This document shows, piece by piece, positions 21,201 through 33,500 of a stretch of DNA of 64,000 bases. The DNA lies in contig OX421963.1 of assembly GCA_949128115.1 (NCBI GenBank), positions 59,763,306 to 59,827,305 of the forward strand, in the 5' to 3' direction. The DNA is from Anaspis maculata (Eukaryota; Arthropoda; Insecta; Coleoptera; Scraptiidae). Within the stretch, counting starts at the first letter, position 1. Each line of letters starts with the position of its first letter. Under the pieces are notes generated by a model, which was given only the letters and a program-made list of their open reading frames with translations, searched no databases and was not told where the DNA came from. Both the position numbers and the translations under genes were made by a program.

Positions 21201-23416
21201 TCGGCTTTCTGTGCCCTGTTGCATTTTTCGCCAAACATTTAATCCAACGGTTATGGAAACTTGGCCTTGATTGGGACGACACCCCTCCAGACATCGTATG
21301 TCAGCAGTGGTTGCGTTTTCAATCCGAGCTATCGCAACTTTCGCGGTTGCAAATTCCACGGCATACTTTTCCGTCGCCTGCAGACAGGTGCCAGTTGCAC
21401 GCCTTTTGCGACGCATCTGAATCTGGGTACGCGAGCGTGTTGTACGTTCGTTACCTTCGAAATGGTGTTCCCACCATTCGTCTCCTAACCGCCAAATCAA
21501 AGGTGGCTCCAGTCAAATTGCTGACCGTACCCCGTCTCGAATTGTGTGCAGCGGTCCTACTTTCCAATCTCGTTGCCATCACCGTTGCAGCGCTCGCAGG
21601 AACCGTACAGTTCGATGCCATATTTGCGTGGACCGATTCTACGGTTGTTCTCAGCTGGCTGCGTTCCTCTTCGCACCGCTGGAAAACATTTGTTGCTCAC
21701 CGTGTTGAGCATATTCAACAGCGTGTCCCGCCTCAGTGTTGGAGACATGTCTCAACATCGGACAATCCCGCCGACCCAGCTTCGCGCGGATTGTTTCCCG
21801 AAGACATGCTTTCGTGCTCCCTCTGGTGGTCTGGCCCACCTTTTCTGTCATCAGCGGATGACACATGGCCGGATGACAAATTCTCCGTGTCCTCCCCAGA
21901 CATTGCGTCTGAAGAGCGAAAGCTCGCTTTGGTCGTGCGTGTGCCGCAGCCGCCGCCGATTGACATCGACGACCTCTTTTTGCGCATATCCTCCTTACGG
22001 AAGATTCAGGGCGCTGTCGCCTATTTCTATCGGTTCTGCAAATGCAAGTCCGATGAGAAGTTCACAGGACCTCTCTCGGATACAGAGCTCCATTTTGCCT
22101 TGTTGTACATTGTCAAACATGTACAGCAGAAGGTATTTGCCGTCGAAATCGCGTCGTTACGCAACGGCAAACCCTGTTCAAGACCCTTTCGAAAACTTTC
22201 ACCCTTTCTCGATCGTGACGATGTTCTCCGCGTCGGCGGACGTTTGAAGCATTGTCATGAGTTGCCATTTGCAACCAGACACCCTGCTCTTCTTCCATCT
22301 CGTCACGTCTTGACAGGACTCGTCATTCGACAAGTTCATTCCCGACACTGCCACCCGGGACTCAACAATACCTGCTATCTCCTGCAGCAAAATTTTTGGA
22401 TATTGTCCACGCGACGCGCGGTACGGCACTATCTTGCATCGTGTTACCGGTGCTTCCGGACTAAGCCGCAAACTTTTTCTCCCACCATGGGCGACCTCCC
22501 CTCGGCGCGAATTTCTCAGCTAAAACCTTTTAGCTGCGTCGGGCTCGACTATGGTGGCCCTTTTCCAATCCTCATGTCACGCGCTCGCGGTGTCAGAACT
22601 ACGAAGGCGTACATCTGTCTTTTCGTGTGCTTCGCCACCAAGGCATTGCACGTCGAGGTTGCCTCCGATCTCTCAACAGATGCTTTCCTCGCTGCCTTGC
22701 GCAGATTCATTGCCCGGCGCGGTCGCTGCTCTACCATCTATAGCGACAATGGCACAAACTTTGTCGGAGCTCATAGGCAATTGACGACGTCAATGCAACT
22801 CGCCGCGGAATCCGAAGCCATCACTTGGCGCTTCATTCCTCCCTCCAGTCCCCACTTTGGCGGGCTGTGGGAAAGCGGCATAAAAGCTGTCAAAACTCAT
22901 CTATCTCGCGTGATAGGTGATCAAATACTCACCTTTGAAGAGCTGACCACGTTGGTCACCCAAGTTGAAGCGTTGCTCAACTCACGGCCACTTTCGGAGC
23001 TGAGCTCGGATCCAAATGATCTGTGCCCATTGACGCCTGGTCATTTTTTGACGCTCGAGCCGTTAACGGCCCCACCTGACCCAGATTTGTCCCACCTCAA
23101 GATCAGCAGGTTGTCGCGATGGCAGTTGGTCCAATCCATGCAACAGCGTTTCTGGGCGCGTTGGCGCGACGAATATCTACACACGCTGTACCAACGCGGC
23201 AAGTGGCACAAGTCACGTCACCTTGAATCCGCAGATGTGGGGTCTTTAGTCCTCATCAAGGACGAAAACGCTCCCCCTCTGAAGTGGAGGTTAGGCAGAA
23301 TTTCAAAACTCTTCCCCGGCAAAGATGGCATTTGTCGTGTCGCAGATGTCCGTACTCAACGCGACGTTCTGCGACGCCCAATGGTCAAACTTTGTCCCCT
23401 CCCTTCAGGACAGTGA
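18218..23416 (+). CDS. BEL/Pao gag-pol polyprotein (1732 residues, intact)
   Basis: The ATG at 18218 is the first in the frame (MDATLSSIAIAIARLEPLLE). Gag: a DUF1759-like region around residues 110-220, then three zinc knuckles starting near residue 341 (CSHCGARSHRVTAC, CLNCLSTNHGAPKC, CRQCHARHHTLLH). Protease (DUF1758/A17): LRALIDPASQASFI near residue 475, where the usual D-S/T-G is replaced by D-P-A. Reverse transcriptase: DIRQMYRQI near 812 and the catalytic YVDDLL near 888. RNase H: HAFCDASESGYAS near 1060. Integrase: an H-C zinc region (HSRHCHPG ... CYRC) near 1375-1415, then D, D and E in GLDYGGPF, YSDNGTNF and WESGIKA. A DUF5641-like C-terminus follows (ARWRDEYLHTLYQR). No frameshift or stop separates gag and pol, so a single polyprotein is expected. 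Confidence 0.96.
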   Translation: MDATLSSIAIAIARLEPLLEQGVTATTEPSLQPAFLATFDIAAEIYNGFKSTVNTAPLPSASEEQKATFLERTLRADSLYGKLAAVKASFANSEPTSSLSRQASQTWFETGRSNVRLPKIALPLFDGKLKSWPPYYDLFTALIHRNQSLSDIERFQYLISSLSGEPLSMVKHLPLTGDNYIIAFDSLVERYQNDRVLVTFYWQSMMNASSVTSDSAQALRHLVNTFNENLVALEQYPHIDLWDFTLSSMLLQKLDESTRKRFEVQSAGTPFPKYEDVKSFVLDQCKAFEATALNSKTQSNSRSTRANTVAVKPEVSRKSWASHTLVSQTSSAPATSHESACSHCGARSHRVTACKTFLSMSPNDRYLAVKQKRLCLNCLSTNHGAPKCPSSYSCRQCHARHHTLLHFPKPHRTAGHESPSSLSNPVELPQIVSPGLPENVANSVTNLASSLKAAHVLLATAIVHVRDRWGGYQSLRALIDPASQASFILDSCVRKLGLSPSNHNVPVFGLGLTPANSTCGTVTCQVKADDESLPIPELELIVLRRICGNLPDTALNPDQFHLNLSNLADPTWFKPGPIQVLLGADVYPSVVKEGIVSSGPSQPVAINTIFGWALLGPFQTPSKPLHSFLVCTPTGIDESLHKFWEVEEISSPSSKTRLSPDDERAEICFRDSVYRCPSGRFGVSLPFKRESPTFEHCRSMADRRWLAIERRLVRQDTLRDLYIAFMRDYLDLGHMTLLDAEPPDSEAYYIPHHPIVKIEDDKPKIRVVFYASAQAPNHLSLNETLLVGPKLQQDIAALLLQFRCEPIVFTCDIRQMYRQILISPEHRKYQLIRFRFSPDRPIETYQLNTITYGVSSAPFLAVRTLLHLAEQSASKFPLASQAIRRNLYVDDLLCGANSVESARELQTQLINLLQSGCFELRKWASNHPDVLQDIPLDHVRTQPSTFSDVADNTVKILGLQWQAATDTFSFTVHPNELPCTKRSILSEVARIYDPLGFLCPVAFFAKHLIQRLWKLGLDWDDTPPDIVCQQWLRFQSELSQLSRLQIPRHTFPSPADRCQLHAFCDASESGYASVLYVRYLRNGVPTIRLLTAKSKVAPVKLLTVPRLELCAAVLLSNLVAITVAALAGTVQFDAIFAWTDSTVVLSWLRSSSHRWKTFVAHRVEHIQQRVPPQCWRHVSTSDNPADPASRGLFPEDMLSCSLWWSGPPFLSSADDTWPDDKFSVSSPDIASEERKLALVVRVPQPPPIDIDDLFLRISSLRKIQGAVAYFYRFCKCKSDEKFTGPLSDTELHFALLYIVKHVQQKVFAVEIASLRNGKPCSRPFRKLSPFLDRDDVLRVGGRLKHCHELPFATRHPALLPSRHVLTGLVIRQVHSRHCHPGLNNTCYLLQQNFWILSTRRAVRHYLASCYRCFRTKPQTFSPTMGDLPSARISQLKPFSCVGLDYGGPFPILMSRARGVRTTKAYICLFVCFATKALHVEVASDLSTDAFLAALRRFIARRGRCSTIYSDNGTNFVGAHRQLTTSMQLAAESEAITWRFIPPSSPHFGGLWESGIKAVKTHLSRVIGDQILTFEELTTLVTQVEALLNSRPLSELSSDPNDLCPLTPGHFLTLEPLTAPPDPDLSHLKISRLSRWQLVQSMQQRFWARWRDEYLHTLYQRGKWHKSRHLESADVGSLVLIKDENAPPLKWRLGRISKLFPGKDGICRVADVRTQRDVLRRPMVKLCPLPSGQ

Positions 23417-23524
23417 GCATTCTGTGTTTTCACTTCCGTCATTGTTTTCACTATGCTCTTTCTTTTTGTATCATGTTTGATTTCATTAATTTTTGAACTT
23501 TGAAAATACCCCGAGTGGTATTTT

Positions 23525-23533
23525 GGTGGGGAG
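23525..23533 (+). other. Polypurine tract
   Basis: GGTGGGGAG ends immediately before the 3' LTR and would prime plus-strand DNA synthesis. It is interrupted by a single T. Confidence 0.7.
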
Positions 23534-23535
23534 TA

Positions 23536-24408
23536 TGTCTCGGCCCCGTTCATTGAAAACTGCATTCGTGTGCATTGAGGGTATGCAACCCAAAATATCC
23601 CTGTGTCGTCCAAGTCCTCACCCCTCACCCCCTGTTCGGTGTGCCTGGCACTTGGCTGTCAGGCGCAAGCGTAAACGAGCTCCAGCACTTTCTTCGGCCG
23701 TCTTCGGCATTCTTCGGCTTCCTTTCCGCTCGTGCCTTTGCCGCTTCGTTCGAAGCGGCGTTGATCTCCGTACGTCGAGCGGGAAGCCACGCCGTCTTTT
23801 TTTGGTCATCGTTCTCGCGGCCATCTTGTCGTGCCATCGGCGTACATTCGTACTCGACCAGAAGCCCATCCAAGGCCCATCGCGTCCGATAGTGACTCCT
23901 GGAGGAGCTCTGCAGCATCTCCAAGTCCAGAAAGCGGCAGTTTTCACCGCTTTCACCGGGGAGCGGCTTGGATCAGCCAGCCGCACACAAAGCTCCAGTT
24001 TCGGACGGGATCGAGTCGTTCGTCCGCCATTTTGGTGACGAACACGGGCACTCGTGCATTTCACCAGGAAATCCACCACCAGAACGGCCATCCACCACGA
24101 CGCCGCCTTCGGACTCCGCCAGGACGACGCCGCCACCGAATAAGATCCCGACGCCACTCGGCGCCAGCGAATCTGCCCCCGATCAGAACCACTCGGATTT
24201 TTCATTTCATTTAATTCACATTGTTTTTTTTTTATTGTTTTGTAATTCTGTCTGTTTGTGTTTTTTTTCTTTGTTTTGCATTAAAGTTTTTGATTGTTGT
24301 TGTGAATTTTATTTCTGACTGTCGCTTGCTGCTTTCCTAATCCAAGAGTTATTGTTTTAATGCAGCCTTCATCGGAAGGCTGCCGTCTTTATGTGTACCG
24401 CGCTAACA
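23536..24408 (+). repeat. 3' LTR of the BEL/Pao element
   Basis: Same 873-bp length and, wherever compared line by line, the same sequence as the 5' LTR. Confidence 0.95.
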
Positions 24409-24628
24409 GGCGTCAAATACAAAATTTGCGAACAAATGCTAGAAAATGGCGTGAAAAACCGCCATAGAGTTGAAAAATACGCGCCGCAGCGAACAGGGTA
24501 ATAGGCTAGAGATTAATACACACTAGTAGATTACCATGTTCGCTGCGGCGCGTATATTTTTCAACTTTGTGGCGGTTTTTCTTGCGATTTTGTAGCATTT
24601 GTTCGCAAATTTTGTATTTGACGCCATT
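24409..24628. repeat. Palindromic MITE, host of the BEL/Pao insertion
   Basis: GGCGTCAAATACAAAATTTG with the following ~70 bp is mirrored by the segment ending CAAATTTTGTATTTGACGCC. The outermost bases of its left end (AATGGCGT) lie before the 5' LTR at 17088-17095, and the matching right end ACGCCATT is at 24621-24628. The retrotransposon therefore inserted eight bases into the left terminus. Confidence 0.88.
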
Positions 24629-25653
24629 CGAGCATGCGCGCATGTTGAAATTTGGCGCAAGCGTTGAGTATACCACCAAAATGAAAGTTACTATTGAGAA
24701 TCAAAAAAAGGCTTGTTTTGTCTTTGATTCCATTGACACAAGTATGATTGAAATGCTAAATTTTATTCTTGATTTGTTTTCAATATTTATATTGTTGACC
24801 AAATCTCTTTATTGTTTCAGTTAGTAAGATTTGAAATCTCTAGACATATCACAGGGTTACCTCCTTTTCAAACTCTACTCTGACTTTTGGGCCACTCTGT
24901 ATTATGGTACCAGTAGGTGGATACTGCCACAATAACAGACATATTAGAGAGTTATTGCAGTGGAAATAAGGGCAAGCAGTATTAAAAGCAGCACTATTCT
25001 GACACCTACGGTTGCGCAGATTAGTGCGACGTTAAATTTCCCTTAATAAGGATAATGCCTGCCTTTATTTGTGCACTCTTTAGGTCGACCTTATTTATAC
25101 TTTATTTTTACAAGTCCCAAAAATGACCTTACTGTGAGTGTATTGTTGGTTGCCTATATTCCTCCAATTTTGGGCAAACTACCCTTACGTTCTTAAATAG
25201 GGGGCTAATTTTTTGCAGATAGACTCCACGGGCCTTGCAGTACACGTGTGCAAAAAATCAGGGCAGTCGGAGGGGTCCTTGTGTCCCGCGTGCAATTTGC
25301 ATGCGGCATGCGCTTAGTGACACCCGTTAAAGGGTATAAGTAGAGGGAGTAGGAAGTTTGCGATCTGCAATAACTCTAATTCTGCAACCAAAAATAAGGT
25401 AAGCAGTATTTTATCAACGCCTCCTTTTATAGTGCCGTGCAGTAAAATGGCATTCTGCAATAATTAACTCTCTAGAAGTGCAATAAAGGATCGAAGGATG
25501 ATGTTTTGCCTTGGTAGAATCAGACAGTCTAAAAATAAAACTTTAATTCATTCAACACCAAGGTGATCTAAAATGTAATAATTTAGGTAGGTAAGTATAC
25601 TTTTAAAATAAACTTGTGGACGGAATTGATAGAATCCTAAAATAACGCACGTT
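24629..25653. other. Region between the MITE and the 3' end of IFT122
   Basis: No coding region recognised. Short motifs such as 'aagcagtatt' and 'tctgcaataa/tattgcag' recur around 24930-25470, hinting at an old repeat. An ATTAAA on the minus strand at 25547-25542 is the likely IFT122 poly(A) signal. Confidence 0.35.
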
Positions 25654-28600
25654 TCAAACAAGGAGATCATCTGTGGAGTCGCTGCCCAAAGAGTTCTCAG
25701 GTGGTGCTCTGCAAAATGGACAATAACCTTTTTCCAACTGTTGCAATTCGAAATCATCGACGTGGAATGCCTGAAACCATGCTGGATAAGTTGAACAGTT
25801 CACATTCCGTCAAAACGGTTTTACTTTAAAACAAGAGTAACACATTGTTACTTGCAATTCAGGTAATATATTCCTGAAGAACTGGTACTTTAAAGGAGGC
25901 TCCCATTTACATACAAGGACGCACGAGCTGTCCATGGACAAAAGAGTTTTTCGGCCAACTTTTACTGGAACATACATTTCGCCACCTCCCTAAAATGTGA
26001 AAAAAGTTGTTGGTTGAAAAAAAAACAGCACTCTTTAAAATAAAACCTCTAGCCCGATCGGTTTTGATGTAAAAGGATCTTCAACTTCATCATCGGCGTC
26101 ATCAAATTGGAGAACTTGCTGATTTTCAGAGACCTGCTCCTTCCAGTTTGTCTGTTGCTTTTTCTCATCCACTGGCGTTTCGATCAGTCTCACAGCTTCT
26201 AGATCGCTGATGTCGTCTTCAAGTACAAATTCCACTAACGGCAAAATTTCTGCAACAGAAATAAGAGCTGATACAGGACTCCCTCGTAAATTGTGTGAAA
26301 ATCGCATCTCACCAAAACTGACATAGGAGTGGACAAATTTTTCTCTGCAATTTACACACCGGCTCACGTAAGCCAGCAGGGGATTATACGTAGAGCACCT
26401 GTAGCACATCGGTAAGAGTTCTTCAGGGTCACTGAATGGTCTCGCTCTCGTGGCTATTGTGGCAATCTCGACTTGCTCTTGGAACTTTGGTGGGATCCTT
26501 AATGTTTGGATTTTATCTAGTACCTGTTTGGCGAGCTTGTTTGCGCCTAAATTTCGGGCTTGTTTCGACAAAGTATACAAAATGCCAAACAGTGATATTC
26601 CTTTGGGTCGATCTTGCGCCGTCTCAGTTAAGAGAAACCTGGCAATACTGAAGAGAGCCTCGGGCAAGTAAGATGTGAAAGGCTCTTCCAAATAACGATG
26701 TATTGCATGATACGCGTAATAAATTCCAGCTAAACGTTCGTGTTTTCTGAATTTTTCCAACATCTCGTCCTTTTCATCTAAGCTGAAATTGTCAAATAAT
26801 TAGTTTTAAAACTTTAACTGGTTCATACATGGAGCTACAAAAAAAACAAATGATTACTTTTCTTTTGCTAAATCCAAAAACTGCCTGGAAATAATCCAGT
26901 AGTAATATCCTACGTCCTGGAATCTACATTCACTTACAGCATTGTCTATGAGCTGGTACAAGACTTTGAAAGCTTCATCAGGTCTACCAGCTCTATGGAA
27001 AGCTGAAACGATCTAGCATCAAGTACTGCTTCAACTATTATTATTTCACTGGAATAGTTGATAAAAAGTAAAAACAAACCTTTTTGAGCTTGGACAAATT
27101 TATCGTTTTCCGCTAACCAGTGAGCGTAAGGGACATAAACCAAAGCCTTGTATTGAGGTTGGGTTTGAACCAGGCCAAAAGCTTCTGACCATTCCTTGGC
27201 TCCAACGTGCAGAGAAAGAACAGCCGCAGAGTCACCAAGTTTTCGATAAACTTCGGCAGCAAACGATGCTTGGTTGAGACGTTTCAAATGCTCGGCTATG
27301 GCCAACAAAGCCTGACGATCGGTCTTTTCCAGTCTTCGGGCCAGCTCAACCAACTGATCGCCCCATCCCTTTTCACCATAAATTGCAACAGCTGAAAGTG
27401 TATCGCCAACGGATAGATACATTTCAGCTGCTGCTTTATGTTCGTTGATGTTTTTGGCCCAATCGGCTTTTTGCCTGATCAGATCGGTGTTGTCGCTTGA
27501 GCCCAAGTATTCCTGAGGGAAGAGTCCCTTTTGAATGGAAAATACATTTTTGAAGAAATCAAATTACCTGAGCCAAATCAAACATTCTCAAATCAGTGTA
27601 CATGGTAAGAGCCTTGTGCTCTTGTCCTCCTTTTTGATACATCCTCGCAGCTTCTTTCAATTTGCCCCTGTGAGCCAAGATATCGCCGATCATCACTTCA
27701 CGATTGGATTCGCCTTTTCTTTGTCTTTCCTGGGATAAATGTTTTCGTTAAATCGTAGGTATCAAATAAACTATGAAAGGTCAATACGTCGTTCCTAGTA
27801 CAGTCAATCGATACATTAAAATGAGGTTAATCTTGCGAAAGGTCGCGGAGAGTCGGAAACTTGCAGTCTGGTACAGTTTTGTGCCCTGATTGACATACAC
27901 AGTTTTCCAATTTAGCAGGCCACCGCTTGCTCCTCCACATAGAAAAGATGGTGCAGTAGGACCCAGAAGAACCACTTTTTACCAATCCACTCTTCATCGC
28001 CGCCTCACTCACAGCAATGGACCTATCACTCTATTAAAACCCTTGATAGAATTTTCTGCCACGTCAGTGCCATTCATCGCGGTTAAAAATAAGTAATTCC
28101 TTCGGCAAACGTGTATCTTATCTTGATTTGATTTTTCTCTCATGCGGAAATATGACAAAATCACTTGTCAACTCTGGTTGATTTCGATCAGATTCTTTCT
28201 TCTTGAGCTCTTTCTGGTCTTACATTTGTCGTAACAGCCTTTATTGACAAGAATGACAAGATGCACTGCAAAAAGTGTGAAATTGTCTATACCAAATTCA
28301 ACAGTCATTTTTTCATTGTTGCCATCGACCAGGAACATAATTTCAACATAAATGGATAGCTTGGACTGTTTTCTGTCTATACAGAATGTAATGCAGGTGG
28401 GAGTTATCGAAACAGTTATTTTCCCAACAAATGCGGAAGTGTCCCTTTTCCGCACGCAACCGCGGGTTAGGAACAAAGTTTTTCATAACCCAGTCGGTTA
28501 TGAAAAAGCGAAGGTCCCGGGCTCAAATCCGCACTGGGCCAGATAGACTTTTTTACCCGTTTCTTAGTACTAGGGCATCTACCGTATTATCATAAACTTT

Positions 28601-30583
28601 CTTACTCAAGGGAAGCCGTGGTCCTGGTCATTAGCAGGCAAGCGAGTACTATCGTGCGGTGATGCTCTGGTAAAAGGGATGAAACGAGAAAGCCATCGAA
28701 ACAAAACCCCACTGAAAGATCCCCCACTGATTCAAACGTCTCCGTTGTTATCGTCATCACTGTTATCGTTACTAAAAAAAACCCTACTGAAAAACCTGCT
28801 TATAACCTAGGAGTTGATGCAGGGCAACAAAAAAAGTTTTTCATACACGCGGACGCACGGAAAGTAACATGTATACAAAATGAAACATCAAAAACTTTGA
28901 TAGAAAAAAGTAAACAGTTATCAACATCAATTCTCTGTCGTAGCGCTGGTGGAATTTCGCTGTCAACAGCTCAAAACTAGCAACCTTTGCTTGCTTCAAT
29001 GTATCGTCCGGTACAAAATCTTCCATTCTGGAAGACGAAATTTTCCATGAAATTATCAATTGACTTGAAATTCAACTCTTCATTCACAAAAACAAGCCTA
29101 TGGAAACCACGGACAAGGCTATTATTAAAAAAAATGCCCTGCCGTACCACCACAGCGATTTCCAGCTAGAAGAATAACAAAACAAAAACCAACAAACTTC
29201 TGATAGCTTCACTTCATCGTAAGCCACCAACAAAAATACAAGCGGAAGTTTACGATTCCGATAAAATTTTACTTCTCCTACCCCTATACTCTGTACAAAC
29301 TTTATGTGAAGAACTTATTGTCTTGCAAAACCACAGACTGATAGCCAAAGAATTGTGCCAGCAAACGCTCCAAAGAGAATGAGAAGGGCGAAGTTTCCGA
29401 GAACGACGTATTGAGTTTTACGTAGTTTACACAAAAATGCTAACCTGGAGATCTTGAATTAGCTCAAGGTAAGGCAAATTCTGCAATTTGATAAATGCTA
29501 GTCGAGCAACTTCAAAATCTAGATTTTCTAAAGCTGAATGTCCAAGCTCTTCCCAATCACCATCTGTGACGCCTAGAATCTTTTGTTAAAAATCTTGTAA
29601 TTAGATTGTAATGACACATTTACCTAAGCAGGCAATTTTATAGGCTTCTTTATACATTTTTTTGTCAATATACTGGTACATTGGCGCGCTTAATGGTAGC
29701 TCCATAGTCACCATATTGGAACCATTTAAGCAAAACACTTTGGCTCCAGATAATCCTACCACGAAGCCATTGATCTTTTGCCGGTGAGCAGGAAAATCCA
29801 GCACTTTGATAGCTAAAGAGCTGTTTCCGCTCAGCGACAACATATCCTCATACAAAGTGTTGAAAGCCACGCTGTTCGTGTTCGGTTCTTGATAATACAG
29901 CTCTCCGTTTTTGGCACTGAAAACTTGACACAAACCTGTATCGTCAACAACCGCCAATTTCAGTTTTTTTTGACTTAAGTCCAGGCAACGTATGCTTTCG
30001 TTGACTGTGACTTTCAACAGAGGGTGGATGTTGTCGAGATGCACCTCCCAGACTTGACCGCTCTTCAAGCCCAAAATCAGACCCTCACGTCCTGAAGGAC
30101 CACCGATGATCTTGATGTAGCGAATCGGTGTGTCAAAGTTCCACTCCTTATCGTGAACACCAGAGAAGAACATGCTCTGCAACTTTTTTTCTTGGCAAAC
30201 GACGAGATGTTCCGTGCAAACAACGAGCAGGCTGCACTCGAGCTTTTGAGTGATTTTCTCTTTGGCCCGATAATGCATATCATTGGCGTCGTTTGAGTAA
30301 AGCTCGTAAATGACCACTCTTTCTGGCAATTGAACCTGTTAAAATAAAAATTAAACAAACAATACACAAAGCCAACAAACTTTACCGCCAGCCGGTGCTT
30401 GAAAATAGCAATTTTCTTGATCAAGTCCCTACACTTGATCCTGACTTTTTGTTCAGTAATCAAATGCTGTATGATCACGTCAGTCATGTTTTCTCTGAAA
30501 GCGTATCGCTCTTTGTAAAGCCCATGCACTGTATTGAAGATTAACTGATAATAGGAGACTGTACCATCCTGACATCCTATCGC
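25654..30583 (-). CDS. IFT122: IFT122 exons 3-12: second propeller, TPR region and C-terminal zinc motifs
   Basis: Exons on the minus strand: 30583-30386, 30335-29624, 29572-29445, 27729-27568, 27512-27080, 27002-26858, 26782-26313, 26249-26047, 25989-25825 and 25770-25654. Landmarks: [19 protein letters not shown] in exon 3; [20 protein letters not shown] and [20 protein letters not shown] in exon 4; the TPR-like helices [18 protein letters not shown] (exon 6), [19 protein letters not shown] and [11 protein letters not shown] (exon 7). Two cysteine clusters follow: [11 protein letters not shown]...CVNC in exon 9, and CYSCF (exon 11) with GYCPFC (exon 12). The protein ends [16 protein letters not shown] that looks like a donor inside exon 8 (26937-26932) is not used, since the coding match runs straight through it. 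Confidence 0.94.
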
Positions 30584-33500
30584 CTGTGAATCGACAATTT
30601 TATTTTAAAGAATAATAACAAATAATATAAAAATTAACGTTAACAGTATTTGTTTCTTTAGGCCTGCAGCTCAAACCGTAAAAGTAGCTTAGAAACCGAA
30701 AAACCGGCAACTTCATTCTAACTTTTTCTGACCACTTTTATCCGAAAGTACACAATTATGTGAGAACATCCCAGCCAAAAGTTTGTTTTTATTGGCGAAT
30801 GTTTCCTCCACAATTGAAGGGATAGACACCATTTCTGATCTCCGTAACTTAGGTTGCGTCCATTTTGAGGTGAAAAACGTCCGCTATTTTTCTTTAGAAA
30901 CATGCATTCGTGATTTATGTTCCTTGCCGACAATTTTTGCTCCATACAAATGAGAAATACCTTAAAATGTTTAGAAAGAATGGTTTGTTTGAAGACAAGT
31001 TGATTTTTGCATATTACCTACAGTACGGTAAAATAAATTCAGTTTGAAGAGTGCTTTCGAGTAAAAAAAAGAAATATTCTGATCGAACCACCACAAGCCG
31101 ATATACAAACGATTCCAAGAGATCAAAGGTGTCAATCTTTGGGGCCGCCACCTCGCGTTCCTGCACAACTCCTCAAGTGGCCTTTTTTCTAGAAAACTTT
31201 GTTTTGGTCTTATCTATGACCACAGCAAAAGAGCATATTATAATTATAACGGGCACCGTGTCAGCTTCATGTGGTGTAGCTCTGTGTCAAAATACGCACG
31301 GCAGCGGAATAGCAATTCATGTCGTACAACTTTGAGACACTCCAACAGCTAAACTAAAGAAGGAAGGTCTATGCTTCCAAGGACATTTCTGTAGATAATT
31401 TTATCCTCTACAACTTCGTGCCTGAAAACTTTTCCCTGCCTATGGTAGTTTACACAGAAAACAGGAAAAAAGGTCGCGGCGCACGATGAATTTGGTTTCT
31501 GGTCGTTTTCAGGAGGCTTTTCCGCCAAGCGAATTTTGGCGAACTTTTGGCTAGAATGTTCTCACATGATGTACTTTCGGATAACATTGGTCAGAAAAAG
31601 TTAGAATGAAGTTGCCGGTTGAGTTGAAAAATGTAGGTTAAAGCCTAGTCTACAATATAATTTCTAGTTGCAAGTTGCAAGTCTCTAGTCGCAAGAGTTG
31701 GTCTAGAATCAACTTTCACTGCGACTAGCGACTGCAATTCCAATCTCACTTCCACCTTGCGACTTGCAACTTGCAACTAAAGACCATATTGTAGACTAGG
31801 CTTAATAGTGCGGGAGCCCACTGCAAAATTCTGGGTCGATCGCTTTTATGAAGAATTTCTGTTTCAATCGATAGTGAGCAATACAATGAATCTTCCGATA
31901 CCCGACAGCCACCTTCCATCCCCTGCTTCAAGGGTCGCCGCCGGTTTTAAAGATGCCCATTTTGAATAATTTTTTACACCTCTTGCTTATATAAAAAAAT
32001 GTCACAATGATTGACAGAAGGCGAGATGGTCGAGTGGTCTAGATAAAAGTAAACGGATTCAAAGGTCAGAGCAGGGATCGGTCAGAGGTTCTAATCTCCG
32101 CGAATACCTTTTTATTTTTATAATTTTTTTTCGCATTTAAAAAGCTTGACGTACTTAAACTTTTTAAAATTGCGGAATTGAACGATGTTTCTCAATTTGG
32201 AATAACTTTCGTCGCTAAATTTATTAATGCTGCCGTTTTTTTCCACACAAAAAATACGGCATTTCCTAGTACAGTGCTCTTTCTTTAAACGTGAGTGCCA
32301 TGAGAACCAGTGGAGTGGGAGAATTGAAAAAAATAAGGGTTTCCTAAAATCAGGTGTGAAAATGTATAAGTATTTCAAAATTTCAAAATCCGAAAAACTC
32401 GATTTTTTTTTCAAAATTTTTATATATTTTTTGAAAAAAGACCCTTATTCTCTTGCCAGCTCAGATTTTAATAACTAATTTTTTCTGTTACGTTTTTAGC
32501 TGCACAGATTTGGCAGTAACTCACGCCAAAAGAATCTATCTGTTGCTTCTCTTCCGCTCGGCAGCTGATCCGCAGTCTGTTTCAGCCGTTTTTTATGCTA
32601 GGAAATAACATCCTCAACTACTGAAAATGGTATCTATGTATTAAACAGTGATATGTGTCTGTCAAGCTTTTAAAATGCGAAAAAAAAATTTAAAAAAAAA
32701 GGTATTCGCGAAGATTAGAACCTCTGACCTTTGAATCCGTATACTTTTATCAAGACCACTCGACCATCTAGCCTTCTGTCAGTCATTGTGACATTTGTTT
32801 ATACAGGGTGTTCGGGTTTGGCTATTACAAACTTTGAGGGATGATTCCCCTTCAAAAATAAAGCCGAAAGAACAAAAAACTCATGGTCCTAAAATGCTTC
32901 CTTAAAAAGATACAGGGCGTTGAAGTTAACTATTTTTAATCGTTTTTTCACCGTAGCTTTTCAACCGTTGAACCGATTTTGATCAAATTTGAACCAAAGT
33001 TCAGTCAACTGAGTCTCCAGCGAATAATAATACCACAATCCATCAAAGATTCCTGGGGGCGTAAATAATAGGGGACTGTCCCCTATTTTTGCCCCTATTT
33101 TTATCTCCCCTAATAATTTTTTGAAATTGTTGATATTTTCGGATTCTACGTTCAATTTAGAAGAAAAGTTATTCTTGCAAAATTTTGATTAGAGGCTTCA
33201 TTTCCAAGATATTTGGTTTTTAAACATTGGAAAACATCTCGAAATCGCCACTTTCCAGAGCCCAAATTGTTTTTCTCTGAAAACGCCTCGTTTCTTAGCC
33301 GAAAATGGCAGTAAATCAACCTAAGCGACCTAGAAAACTTATTCCAGTTGAGGAATCATAAGTTTTCTTGGATTTTAATTTTTAGGCCTTTGAAAGTCGC
33401 GATTTCGAGGCGTTTTTCAAAGTTTTAGACCCAAATATCTCGGAAACGAAGCCTCTAATCAAAATTTTGCAAGAGTAACTTTTTCTTTTGAATTGAACGT

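Larger units (their letters stand above)
17096..24408 (+). mobile_element. Full-length BEL/Pao LTR retrotransposon
   Basis: A 7313-bp element with two 873-bp LTRs (17096-17968 and 23536-24408) that start TGTCTCGG and end TAACA. It is flanked by a 5-bp duplication GGCGT (17091-17095 and 24409-24413), a primer-binding site after the 5' LTR, a purine tract before the 3' LTR, and one uninterrupted gag-pol frame between them. The domain order protease, reverse transcriptase, RNase H, integrase and the C-terminal DUF5641 place it in BEL/Pao. There is no separate env-like frame. Everything needed for activity appears intact, and the LTRs look identical by eye, including their long T runs, so the insertion is very recent. 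Its GC content is clearly higher than that of its surroundings. Confidence 0.97.

Noticed and set aside
26932..26937. GTAAGT inside IFT122 that looks like a donor after 'YQLIDNA'
   Set aside because: The coding match continues without a gap ([16 protein letters not shown]), so the real donor is at 26857-26856.
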